A stretch of DNA of 30,845 bases from the NCBI GenBank assembly GCA_025529335.1, contig JAMYHX010000504.1, positions 1 to 30,845 on the forward strand, written 5' to 3'. The position numbers and the translations under genes were made by a program. Below the pieces are notes generated by a model. That model was given only the letters and a program-made list of their open reading frames with translations. It was not told the DNA's origin and did no database searches. Shown in pieces: positions 10,896-21,009 of this stretch. Positions within the stretch are counted from its first letter, which is position 1; every line of letters begins with the position of its first letter. The DNA is from Rhizopus sp. PT2906 (taxonomy: Eukaryota > Mucoromycota > Mucoromycetes > Mucorales > Rhizopodaceae).

Positions 10896-12188
10896 TTAAG
10901 CAGAGTGGAGAATTTCCAAAAACTTCTTGCTGGCAGCAGTAGAAGTACCCTTCTTCTTTTCAGTCTTGGTAACCTTACCAGTCTTTTGAGACTTGATGAT
11001 CTCAGCACGACGAAGAACTTGAGCGTAAGGGTTGAGACGGTTCATGACACCTTGGTTCTTGAGAGGGTTCTTCTTTTGAGTGAAAGGACGCTTGTGGTGC
11101 TTACCGCCAGCAGGACGAACGACAGATTGAATTTCGTCAGAGTTGATGAGGCGAGCAACATCGGGGTTAGTCATGATGTGATCAGGCAAGACATAGTCCT
11201 TCTTCAAAGCAGCAGGAGTTTCATAAGTACCGTACAGCTCATCGAGAAGAGCGAAAGCAGACTTGGTCCAAATGATGAAACGACCGAGGTGACCACCAGG
11301 AGCCAATTGCAACAAGTTGAGGCGACGAACGTTAACAAGTTCGAGGCCAGGCAAGTTACGGAAGGCCTTGACAAGACCATTGTCTTCATTATAGATAACA
11401 AGAGGACCACGGCGTTGGCGATGACGACGGTTACGAAGCTTACCTTGGCCAGCACGAAGCTTACGAGAGTTGGAAACTTTAACAACATCGGCATAGGCAT
11501 TGATGGCTTTCAATAAAGCGACAGCTTCTTTAGTCTTGGTCAATTTTTCAACAGAATCATCAATAACAAGAGGAACCTCCTCAATCTTTTCAACACGATG
11601 ACCACGAGCCATGACCAAGGAAGGAAGGGCAGAGGCAGCTAAAGCAGAAACGGTAGCAAAACGCTTTTGGTTCAAGTTAGTCTTGACTTGCCACTTTCTC
11701 CAAGTCTTTGTGGGAGCAAACATACGACCACCACGACACATGTTACCAAAGGCAGCTTGACCAGCACGGTGAGTACCTGAGCCGTTGACACGAGGAATAC
11801 GAGCAACAGCACGACCAGTACCCCAAGATTCAGCAGAGGTTTGTTCACCGGCCTTGGCAGAGACAGAGTGAGGTTGGCGCTTGTTCTTGGCCATGTTGGT
11901 GTGGACAAAGTTGACAATGTCGGGACGAATGGGTGCCTTGAAGACAGCAGGAAGAGGAATAGTGGTGGTGGTGGACTTGCCTGAATCGGCATAGACATTG
12001 ATGACAGGTCTGGCAGCGGACTATTGTAAAATGAACATGTTAATGAATCTGCAAATCTGAGCACATGCCCATCTCCTCATGTGTAACAACAGTTGACATG
12101 CTGTTATTGTGTTGTCAGCGTAAGATGTTATACTGTGTTGTGAACAGGGAGATGGATGGATGGATAGATGATCAATGTACTTTACCAT
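10896..12188 (-). CDS. RPL4: 60S ribosomal protein uL4 (RPL4)
   Basis: Large-subunit ribosomal protein uL4, which lines the peptide exit tunnel with an extended loop. Two coding exons: the first is just the ATG (12188-12186), followed by a 165 bp intron (12185-12021, donor GTAAAG, acceptor CAATAG) and one long exon (12020-10896), giving 375 residues against 362 in yeast. The product begins MSAARPVINVYA and keeps hallmark blocks: PLPAVFKAPIRPDIVNFVH, NKRQPHSVSAKAG, SWGTGRAVARIPRV and SGTHRAGQAAFGNMCRGGRM. The C-terminus is Lys-rich. The stop overlaps an AATAAA signal (10897-10892). It diverges from the AMSH-like gene, sharing a 172 bp promoter. A 203-codon frame on the opposite strand inside it is only a codon-bias shadow. 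Confidence 0.97.
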
Positions 12189-12360
12189 CTTTGTTTTATA
12201 AGATTGTAAGAGAAGGATTCAAGGAGTAAACAATGGACCTCTTTGTACCATGATATACAGTGTGAGGCGCCGCCGCGCCGGTCGGATTTTGAATTGTAAC
12301 TTCTTGTTCAACAGGCTCTTTTGCTTTTTTAAAGCATCTTTGTTCTGCTTCCTTTTTGAA
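12189..12360. promoter_or_regulatory. Divergent promoter of RPL4 and AMSH-like genes
   Basis: Only 172 bp separates the two start codons, so both genes must be driven from here or from overlapping transcribed DNA. A TATAAAA on the RPL4 side lies about 10 bp from its ATG. Near 12266-12285 is a G+C-rich patch (GGCGCCGCCGCGCCGGTCGG) containing the palindrome GGCGCC, very unlike the A+T-rich surroundings and a candidate regulator site. A frame open from 12250 would extend the AMSH-like protein upstream but reads as leader sequence. Confidence 0.6.
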
Positions 12361-14205
12361 ATGTCCAAATCACGATCCACGGAAGAGCTTGAACAATTAG
12401 CCAACATCACAGTTGATCATAATATTCCGGTCAAACTGTACTTCCGCTCTGCAGAGTTATTACTTAAGCAAGCCCGAGTATATAAACTTGAAAATGACTT
12501 GGAACATGCATATATTCTTTATATGAAATATACAAAGTAACCATTCTATTTTATACTGAACAATAGACAGAAGCTAATATGATAATTATTAGCTTAGGTG
12601 TTAACGAACTGCCGAAACATCCGGGATACAAGAAACCTGAAAATAAGAAAAATATTAGAGCCTTAAATAAAGTAAAGATATACAAGAAAAAAGCTTGGCA
12701 TTTTTCTAACATGCTATAAAGAACTGCCTGGAAGCACTCGAGGCTTTAGAAAGCATAAAGCCTAAACTAAATGAGGCATATAATAGATACCATCATCAAC
12801 AATATCAAGTAGCTGAACTAGAGAGTGTACGAGAAAAGCCATCAAGGGATGAAGATCAAGCAAATACACCAGCTGAACATGAATTGGATAGGCAAACAAT
12901 AGACCGACTGGATGATTCACTCAAAGAGTGGAGTCTTCAGGACGCATTAAAAGGTGTTGCTGGTGTAGGATACAATGAACCATCCGTGAGGTAAGACGGC
13001 AGTAGTAAGATGAAGTATGTATACTTACAATGTCTGTAATGATCATAGCCATGCCACATATAGACCTTATGGAACAACAGAATACCCCAGCCTATCTATT
13101 CATAATCAAAGTGACAAGTAAGTCATATATACGAATTACCTATTGCTGCTTTTAATGCTAGCTGTTAGCTTCAACTATCAGGCACCACAACCCAGCTACC
13201 GACCAATGTCCATCCATTCCGTTCCGCCAACGCCACCTCCCAAGATACTGCCTCAACATCAACAACATCCCGCTATACCGCCAAAGGTACTGATTGCTTC
13301 TGAAAAAATAACACCAGCATTACCGCCAAAGATAAAGCTCAGTTCCGGACCAACTGTAGATGGTAAGGATTATAGATAAAGGGAAACAAAAATACTAATT
13401 AACTAGTTATAGCTTCCTCAGAAAGGGGTGAACCTCTCCGTCGACTGATCTTACCAAAGCGCTTACAGACTAGATTCTTATCAATCGCAGAACCCAACAC
13501 TCGTAAAAAGATTGAAACATGTGGAATACTCGCTGGAAAGCTGGTAATGGTGTTATTTTCTTTTAAAGAATACGTATCAATGTCATCTATGCATAGAAAA
13601 ACAATATCTTGAAAATTACTACATTGATTATACCAAAGCAGATAGGTACATCAGACACATGTACTACTGAGAATGAAGAAGAGCTATTTGACGTTCAGGA
13701 TAAATATGATCTCCTCACTTTTGGCTGGATTCATGTAAGGATAGATACATACTACACTTGGAAGGATGTAGCTAACTTTTTTTTTTTTTTTTTTTTTTTA
13801 CAAAAAGACACATCCAACACAGTCTTGCTTTTTAAGTTCAGTTGATTTGCACACACATTGCTCTTATCAGCTTATGTTGCCTGAAGCGATAGCCATTGTC
13901 TGTTCACCTTCCCAGGAACCAGAGTAAGAACTTATGATAGGTGTTATCTAATGACTCGATTTTTACTAATCTCTATTTCAGTTTTGGAATCTTTAGGCTA
14001 ACTGATCCACCTGGACTAGATATCATAAGCAATTGCAAGAAACAGCCTGCATTTCACCCTCATCCTGATTTACCTATTTATACTGTAAGTTTATTGAATT
14101 CAGAAATTATGTAGACGAGTGTTAATTTTGTGATAGGATGTTATGGATGATGGACATGTTAAAACATTGGATTATGACTTTGATATCCTAGATTTACGGA
14201 AATAG
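12361..14205 (+). CDS. AMSH/STAMBP-like JAMM deubiquitinase
   Basis: Ten exons (12361-12536, 12593-12671, 12722-12990, 13049-13117, 13169-13362, 13413-13543, 13597-13734, 13808-13923, 13982-14084, 14137-14205) give 447 residues (human STAMBP 424). This Zn protease family trims Lys63-linked ubiquitin chains on cargo at ESCRT-bearing endosomes. Residues about 1-110 form the MIT-like helical domain (VNELPKHPGYKKP). A Pro-rich linker carries AIPPKV and ALPPKI. The JAMM domain has Glu297 (ETCGILAGKL), His352 and His354 in GWIHTHPTQS, Ser362 and Asp365. The second, AMSH-specific zinc site is present as Cys409, His416 and His418 (NCKKQPAFHPHPD); the Cys-to-His gap is one residue longer than in human AMSH. 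It ends with DYDFDILDLRK, matching the family's terminal strand. All catalytic residues are intact, so it should be active. Confidence 0.92.
13777..13799 (+). repeat. Poly-T tract in an AMSH-like gene intron
   Basis: Twenty-three T residues directly follow GCTAAC, a good branch-point match, inside the 73 bp intron 13735-13807. It is an extreme pyrimidine tract just before the exon with the catalytic histidine, and its length is likely to vary or be misread. Confidence 0.8.
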
Positions 14206-14625
14206 TTTTATCTATGAATAAAGACCTACAGCAATTGGATCTGCATATAATGTATACTGTTAAAATACACGGCTTTTTTTTATGAATTCTATGATGATTA
14301 GAGAACATAAATCTCAAGTCTAAAACTAACGCCAAGTTTGTAACTATCTATCTGCTCAATGTTACCATAGTTATATGTCACGAATTCCTTGGGATTGTCC
14401 TCCCGTTATAAATGACTCTCATTGATTGATTAAAGTGTTAAAAACGTTGGTATTTCTTTTACTTTTGTCGTAAACTACAATGCTTACTATCGCGTAATAA
14501 CAAGTTCACAGACAGATGAAGATGTGCAAGATTAAAACTGAGCCGTAAATTATGCACTCTAATTTTGATTTTATTGGGTAAAAGGTAAAGCAAAAGTATT
14601 AACCCTTTTTTTTTAATTCAACTTG
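14206..14625. other. Intergenic; kinesin upstream region
   Basis: A+T-rich, no gene. It holds the 3' flank of the AMSH-like gene and, just before the kinesin start, a T-run (AACCCTTTTTTTT near 14601-14613) typical of a leader. Confidence 0.4.
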
Positions 14626-17600
14626 ATGAGCAAAGACAACACAGCACAAACTGCTGCTGTTCAAGTAGGCAAGTATTATAGAAACATCTCAAAAACATCT
14701 TTTTAAACAGTGCTCAAATAGCTGTTCGAATACGTCCTTTAACAGAAAGGGATCGAGCACAACCTAGATTCGCCAATTCAGCCAATGGCGATGTTCTTCG
14801 TGCTCATGAGAAGCATGTACAAGTCGTTCCTCAAAACAAATACTTTACCTATGACTATGTTTTTGGAACAGAGACACAACAAAGTGATATATTCACTGCA
14901 CTTGGACAGAAGCCAGTGTATAAGTTTATTGAAGGTACACAAGAACATTTTTATATTTTATCAACGAGCTCATGGTGATACTAGGATACAATGTGACAAT
15001 TCTTGCCTATGTAATAATTTGATTCTAAATTTAACTAGCAGAAAAAAATAGTACTAAGCTTACCATGCCTTCTTTCTATTTTCTTAGGGCCAAACATCAT
15101 CTGGAAAGACATACACTATGGGTACAGCACAACACGATCAACAGATAAATCCTAAAGAGGAAGGTATTATACCTCGAGCCATGTCCCTTTTATTTGATTC
15201 ACTGTTACAGAAAAGCATGGATCAACCAGTTAATGGAGTTCGCAGCCTTCGAGTACCTGCACAGACATCGGGGCAGAAATATAGATACTCTGTCAAAGTG
15301 TCTTTTGTTGAAATATATAATGAAGAGCTCATTGATTTATTAAACCCAGCACCACCACATGAAAAGCCACCAGTGACGATTAGAGAGGATACGAAAGGAC
15401 ACATTTATTGGACAGGAGTTAAAGAAGTATCTGTAAACAACACAGATGATGTCTTATAGTAAATATTTACCTGTAAAGAAAGAGAAGACAGCTAACACTT
15501 TCTGCATAGTTATTTACAACAAGGAACACAAAACCGAGCAACGGGGTTTACGGACATGAATGAAAAATCAAGTCGATCGCATGCTATTTTCTCAGTGACA
15601 TTAAAGCAGGAAAAATGGGTTCCTGGAAATAGTCAGTCAGGCAGAGCTAGTCCTACACCATCAAGAGCTCAATCACCCAAACAACAAAGACTTTCTATGA
15701 TCAGCCGTTATTCAAGCAGTAATAGCAATAATAATAATGCAGAAGATGGGGACTGGGTCATTACATCATCAAAGTTTCATTTTGTTGACTTGGCTGGTAG
15801 CGAAAGAGTAAAGAGAGAGAGAAAAAAAAATGCACTTGAAGAGAGACATTGACTCTTTTTGTTTATAGCTTAAACGGACAGCTGCCGAAGGAGACAGAAG
15901 AAAAGAAGGAATCAATATCAATGCGGGTTTATTAGCCTTGGGAAATGTCATTTCTGCATTGGGAGATCCTTCAAAGAAAGGCACGCATGTCCCTTATCGT
16001 GACTCAAAGCTGACTCGACTACTACAAGATTCACTTGGTGGAAACGCAATGACGCTCATGATTGCTTGTGTTAGCCCGGCCGAGTCAAATCTGGCAGAAA
16101 CCTTGAATACACTTCAATACGCCAACAGAGCAAGAAATATCAAGAACAAGATGGAAAAGAATGAATTGGAAGAATGGATGACAACAGATAACATTGACTT
16201 TTTACGAAATACGATTGCAAAACTAAAGAACGAACTTCGTAAATCAAATAGTACCCAGACGACTCACACAATACCCACAAAAATGCAAATTCCTTCTGAC
16301 AATAGGTTTCTGTCCGATTTCAGCGACGACTATTCGTCAACAAGTAGTCCTCTTGCTAATGGTGACTATGATGACTTTTGTCATGAACAAAACCTCCAGA
16401 TTGCTGATTTACAGTACCAGATTGAAGACTTGAAAGCAAAAGCAGAGATCATGTCCCAACGAAACGTTGTGGTCGAAGAAGAACTTGCTCGACTAAAGCA
16501 ATCCAAAAATGGTGATATTGATTTTCAAAAGGCTGTAGAACCAGTGATTGAAGAATACGAAAAGACTCTATCCGGATACGAATCTCAGTTAGCCATGATC
16601 CGTGCTGCACTTAATCATGCAGAACATGCCTACGAAGAACAACTTGATAAAGTGCAACAGAGTGAGCTTATCATCGAAAAGCAAGATAAAACAATTGCTG
16701 AACTGCGAAAACGATTGAGCAAATTGCTTGAGAGACAACAAAAGGATGAGAAGTATATTGCAGAACTAGAAAAGAAACTGATGACTACTGTCCAAGAATC
16801 CGTGCAGGATAGAGAACTGATGATGGAGTTGAGAGGAAAGATTTTAAAGCTAAAGGAAGTTGATGAAAACACAGAGAACTATATTCGTGATCTGGAGACA
16901 CGACTGAATGCAAGCGAGGAAGAACGATCACAGCTCAAGGCCAGACTTGAAGAGCTGCAAAAGAATGCAAAAGAGGAATCACTCATTGCAAACGCCAATG
17001 AATCCTTATCTTTGCACAAGTCCGAAAGCTTGGATGAAAAGGATAAAGAACTAAAGTCCTTGCGCGAGAAATATGAAACAGCCGAGAGACAGAAACTAGA
17101 GCTTCAAGCTAAACTTGATCAGCTTCTTTCTGAAAGTACGATGGAATCTAAGGGTCCTCCAGAAGATGAACGTAGACAGATACGTAAATTAGAGATGGAG
17201 TTGGCAAATTTACAACATGATCATCAAGAAACTTTGAAAGAATTCGACGAACTTTTATTAAGATATCAAGAAGCGCTCGATCATGCTGATGCATTACAGT
17301 CCGTGCATGGGGATAACGTAGATCTCAAACATAGCCCCACAGAGAATAAAGAAATACTCGTTTTACGGGACAAGGTCAAATATCTAGAACGCGAATTAGC
17401 ACTGAAATCTAGACAAGATAATAATGAAGCTTCGACTGAAGCCGAACCTACTTCAAACAAACAAGAAACATCAGGTCTATTACAACAAGACGAATCTATC
17501 GTCCAGAACTTTAGTGAGCTTCAAAGACAGTTTGAACATTTAAAGATGGAAGCACAACTTCACTCTATCAACATTGCAAACCAGCAAACGATTGAAGCTG

Positions 17601-18334
17601 ATATATTCAACCAAGATATTACTATGGAGGAACTTTATGAAAAGTATGAATTACAAATGGCCTCTTATAGACAAGAAATTAAAAATGCTGCAAGACTGCT
17701 GAAAGAAGTTAAAAAGATTAAAACCAGAGAGATGAGAAGCAGTATGCAACAGTTCAGTGCTAACGATGACGCATATACTAATAACGGTATACCAAGCATT
17801 AGCTTTGAGCATCGAGTGCTGCTAAGGAATATTACAAACTTGGAAAAGCAGATGAGTGAACAAAACGAAAAGTTGAAGACAGAAGCAAAGAAGTTTTCAA
17901 GCGAAATTATGGAAATAATATTAAAAAAGGATTCTACATCTAACGAACATTCAAATATTCCAACCTCTAGTACATCTTTGTCCAGCAGCTCACCCTCCGC
18001 AGAAGACACTGTGTTATCAGAAGAAGATATTCCTGAAAAACAGACTAATCAAATCCTTGTTTTAAAACAACATGAAGAAGCTCGAAGTGCTCTACAGACT
18101 AGACTATTTATCGCAAAGCAAGACTTGATGTGTCATAAAAGCATTATATCAGTGTTGGAAAACAAGCTAAGGAATGTAGAGATCACAGTTGCGTTATTCA
18201 AAAAGCGCACTGAAAACAATGTTCTGTCTGTGGATGATGTGGAAATGGAGGAGCTTATGTTAAAAATGGATGCTATGAAACTTCAGCTGGAAGGCAGTGA
18301 AAAGATGGAATCAAAGTCGATATCAGATGTATAA
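14626..18334 (+). CDS. Kinesin-4-like motor protein
   Basis: Six exons (14626-14672, 14711-14934, 14985-15010, 15088-15458, 15510-15807, 15869-18334) give 1143 residues with an N-terminal motor. AQIAVRIRPLTERD starts the motor fold. The P-loop is GQTSSGKT (100-107), switch I is NEKSSRSH (240-247) and switch II is DLAGSER (to 322). They are followed by GININAGLLALGNVISALGD, VPYRDSKLTRLLQDSLGGNA and TLNTLQYANRARNIKNK, wording most like kinesin-4 (KIF4/KIF21, chromokinesin). A Ser/Asn/Pro-rich insert of some 45 residues sits between the strand VTLKQ and switch II. Residues about 430-1130 are long coiled coils with breaks. I see no C-terminal Cys-rich DNA-binding module as in animal KIF4. Kinesin-4 motors act on microtubule plus ends and in spindles or transport; the cargo here is unknown. 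Introns of 38 and 50 bp and a 26 bp exon are unusually small. Confidence 0.92.
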
Positions 18335-18844
18335 TTTTGTTTTACTATTTCATAGTTATTTAATCCTATTGTTATTGTTATTGTTATTGTATATCAAGAA
18401 ATACCCTCATTTTACCCCCAATATTCAACCTATATCTTACGTATTAGATATGCTTGTACATTAAAGTCTTAAACTAAATAAACTGATGATTCAATCAGAA
18501 TGATATACTTTGGGAGTTTGCCAGTGAAAGATAAATAGAGTTTTGTGTAAAGACGGAAGGTTTTAAGTGATAGTCTTGACAGATGCGACAAGATCCTGGA
18601 CCCAAGCAAACATGTTTTTGGTACCCTTGACAAATTATTGTTGCTCTGTAGAGTTTGTTGGGCATCTAGAGATGGCATAATTGTATCGAATATATTGCTT
18701 TTCAAGCAGAAGCAAGACTTTTTAACAAGTAAAAATTTGGTCGGCCCATTTCGGTTGATATAAACCACATTTTTTTTTATTGGACAGACCCCCTTAGTTT
18801 ACGCATTTGATTATTACAAAGCTTAAGACCTGCCTTTTTATTTC
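18335..18844. other. Intergenic after the kinesin gene
   Basis: It contains a TTGTTA triplet-like repeat near 18369-18390 and A+T-rich DNA. The minus-strand frame at 18469-18768 has no motif and is rejected. No gene is supported. Confidence 0.4.
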
Positions 18845-19200
18845 GGTAAACACTTGGTGCACTCAAAGATGCACTCAAAAATAGGCCAATGCTATGGCCG
18901 CTACCTATGTTGTCATTATACAACTTCACACTACCAAAGTTTCTGCCTAACCTAAGGCTGTCCAGTTCTCTCTCTCTGATATAAAATGTGAATTACATGT
19001 GTCCTTGCATCTTTGTTGGTAGATTGACAACATAAATGAATAATCAATAACAACATTTCTCTATTATTTCTTTTTCTTCTTGAAAAGAAACAAAACAAGA
19101 GGGCAACATCATAAAGTCATGTTCAGCTTGACGCTACATATTGGATAGCTTTGTTTGAAAACATCATAGGTAACGGGTAGAGGTAGTGCCTGTAGTTTAT
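18845..19200. mobile_element. Diverged, partial copy of the 415 bp TIR element
   Basis: This segment aligns along most of its length with the element at 19946-20360. It starts GGTAAACACTT where the other starts GGTGAACACTA, shares CTACCTATGTTGTCA and TATACAACTT, and keeps the internal inverted pair TATGTTGTCA (18906-18915) and TGACAACATA (19025-19034) at the same spacing. It also shares the later CATAGGTAACG/CACAGGTAGCG region. The right terminal repeat is not recognisable, so it appears older or truncated. It encodes nothing. The end near 19200 is where similarity fades, not a sharp boundary. Confidence 0.6.
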
Positions 19201-19331
19201 TGTGCCTGTTATTATTTATTTCTATTAGGGTCATATTATCCATTTTATTCATCCAGCGGCGTAGCTTGTATAATAATATCCCATTAGACGTTCTGAGTCC
19301 ATAGCAGCAGCAAGATATAAGGGCAAGTTTG

Positions 19332-19776
19332 ATGGATAAGATTGGCTTCCAGCAATCCTTTGAGACCAAGGATCACGAAAAGGTCAAGGCTATACTGAAC
19401 GTATGATATGTAACAGTTATTCCAATCCGCATTCTCATCAAAAATCGTTTCTTTAGGAATACCGTGATAACACCAAAGATATAATTGACTCGCGCGTTGA
19501 CCTCCTTTTATTGGCAAAATCAAAACCTGTGCCTGAGCGAAATGCCTTGCTGGCAATTGAAGCATTGTAAGTTTTCCTTTGATGTTGGAAGCTTTGTTTA
19601 TATATATATATATATATCGTATTTGGTGATATGTTTATACTGATGATTCTTTTGAAAGAATGCCTACTCTGAAAGATTTAGATCTTCCGTGTTTGTCCTC
19701 AGAAAGTCACCTAACAGCAGTCTACATCCATCCCTTAATCCAGCACCTGTTTGCTGATAATCCGTCACATAAATGA
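19332..19776 (+). CDS. Short member or N-terminal fragment of a Mucorales-type family
   Basis: Three exons with clean splice sites (19332-19400, 19457-19566, 19659-19776) encode 98 residues starting MDKIGFQQSFETKDHEK, with a charged helical middle and a C-terminus AVYIHPLIQHLFADNPSHK that stops at TGA. The IHPLIQHLF signature matches the relic at 316-561, and from recall resembles the start of the central domain of uncharacterised Mucorales proteins that normally run on for 200 or more residues. Here the protein ends right after the motif. The following 170 bp have stops in every frame, and a TIR element begins at 19946. The ORF at 20378-20893 looks like the missing C-terminal part. It may be a truncated remnant or a shortened gene that is still expressed. 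Function unknown. Confidence 0.45.
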
Positions 19777-19945
19777 AGAATACTTGTAAGATGTTCAAGT
19801 TCAGCTGACATAAAATATCAGGCGTAAGTCATCCAGTATAAAGCTTGCCATTCACCTATTGATCTTGATTGATCTCAATCTTAATCATTAAAATTTACAA
19901 GTGTAAATATCCCACTTATATATTAAATAAACATCATTGAATTAT

Positions 19946-20360
19946 GGTGAACACTACGCGCACGAGGAAATCTACGAGAAGGTTAATGCTGCGGACACTT
20001 CCTCTAGGGGCTACCTATGTTGTCACTATACAACTTTACACTACGAAAATGTCTATCTAACTTAAGGCTGTCCAATGGGATATCCTTTGACATAAAATTA
20101 CTCTTGAATGACTTTGGTTCTTTGTTGATCAAACTGACAACATAAAAAGAATTAAAATACAGCAATAACCACATTTCTTTTTATCTCTTTTTGAAACTTT
20201 ATAAAAGCCGTATTCTACATCAAGAAACATGGAAAGATGTCTGTTCTCTGAACAGGTTTAGCTTGGTGTTGTACATTCAAAAAGTTTGTTGACGACGTCA
20301 CAGGTAGCGCTTGTAAACATTAACCCTCTCGTGGATTTCCTCGTGCGCATAGTGTACACC
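19946..20360. mobile_element. 415 bp MITE-like element with 43-bp terminal inverted repeats
   Basis: The ends are inverted repeats of 43 bp (19946-19988 and 20318-20360) matching at 39 of 43 positions; the outer part reads GGTGAACACTACGCGCACGA on the left and, complemented, GGTGTACACTATGCGCACGA on the right. A second, nested inverted pair is TATGTTGTCA (20016-20025) and TGACAACATA (20135-20144). It has no coding capacity. This fits a non-autonomous DNA transposon (MITE). No clean target-site duplication is visible: the left flank is GAATTAT, the right flank TTTTTTTGCC. The superfamily is therefore not assigned. A diverged relative lies at 18845-19200. Confidence 0.75.
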
Positions 20361-20377
20361 TTTTTTTGCCATTATAG

Positions 20378-20893
20378 TTGTCTAAGGACGAATGGAAGTG
20401 GGACAATACTTCATCTGTCAAGTGCTTACAACTGCAATCCAAAGGTATTAGAATGAATAAGGCTATTTTGACTTACCTATTGAACTTGCCTTTCAATGAG
20501 GCAGATGGTGATCGTGTGTTCACGGTTAGGATAGACTGGGCAGGTCCTTTGGGGTATATATTTGCCATAAAACAAGTAAAAGATATATATATAGCCAAAC
20601 CAGTTTCCACTTTGATGATGCCCAGCTATTTTGACGAGCTGCTATCTTTTGAAGAAACGCTAAATTACCTGTATGCTTGGTGCAACCATCATTTATGCCT
20701 GAAGGAAATCATGTTGCCAGCACTTCGCAAATGTAAACAAGAGGTGTCCTTTTCTTCCGTTCTTGAGACACCTATATCCGCAGATGATGGCAGCTCGCCA
20801 AATATATATCTGACACAATCTCGATGTCGACGCAATCAGGCCTCTGCGACAACTGATCCTGATTTGGAAGATTTAAATAATGATGAGCAATAA
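20378..20893 (+). pseudogene. C-terminal fragment of the Mucorales-type family protein
   Basis: An open frame of 171 codons opens 17 bp after the TIR element at TTG, directly behind an ATTATAG that could be a splice acceptor; the first ATG is at 20453. It reads KDEWKWDNTSSVKCLQLQS, DRVFTVRIDWAGPLGYIFAI, then MPSYFDELLSFEETLNYLYA and an acidic, disordered tail. The alternating strand pattern and the LNYLYAW helix look like the C-terminal half of the family whose N-terminal part is at 19332-19776. The conserved middle (from recall, a stretch around RPD and GEIK) is absent between them. It is either an exon of one interrupted gene or the remains of a second tandem copy. Function unknown. Confidence 0.45.
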
Positions 20894-21009
20894 AAAAATG
20901 TATTTGCTGTTGTTTTTATGGAAGGTGGTATGATTATTATTGAAAGAACTTGAAAAAAAAAAACGATAAATGGTGATCGACTTTCCATTTTAAAAGCCCA
21001 AAAAGAGAC

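Noticed and set aside
10905..11516. 203-codon open frame opposite RPL4
   Set aside because: It is the antisense shadow of a highly expressed, codon-biased ribosomal protein gene; no motif of its own.
12250..12360. Upstream in-frame extension of the AMSH-like protein (MIYSVRRRR start)
   Set aside because: The extension is low-quality and hydrophobic, covers the G+C-rich promoter patch, and the family normally begins near MSKSRSTEELEQLA.
19935..20380. ATTAT on both sides of the TIR element as a target-site duplication
   Set aside because: On the right it lies 10 bp beyond the inverted repeat end, so the two copies are not symmetric about the element.
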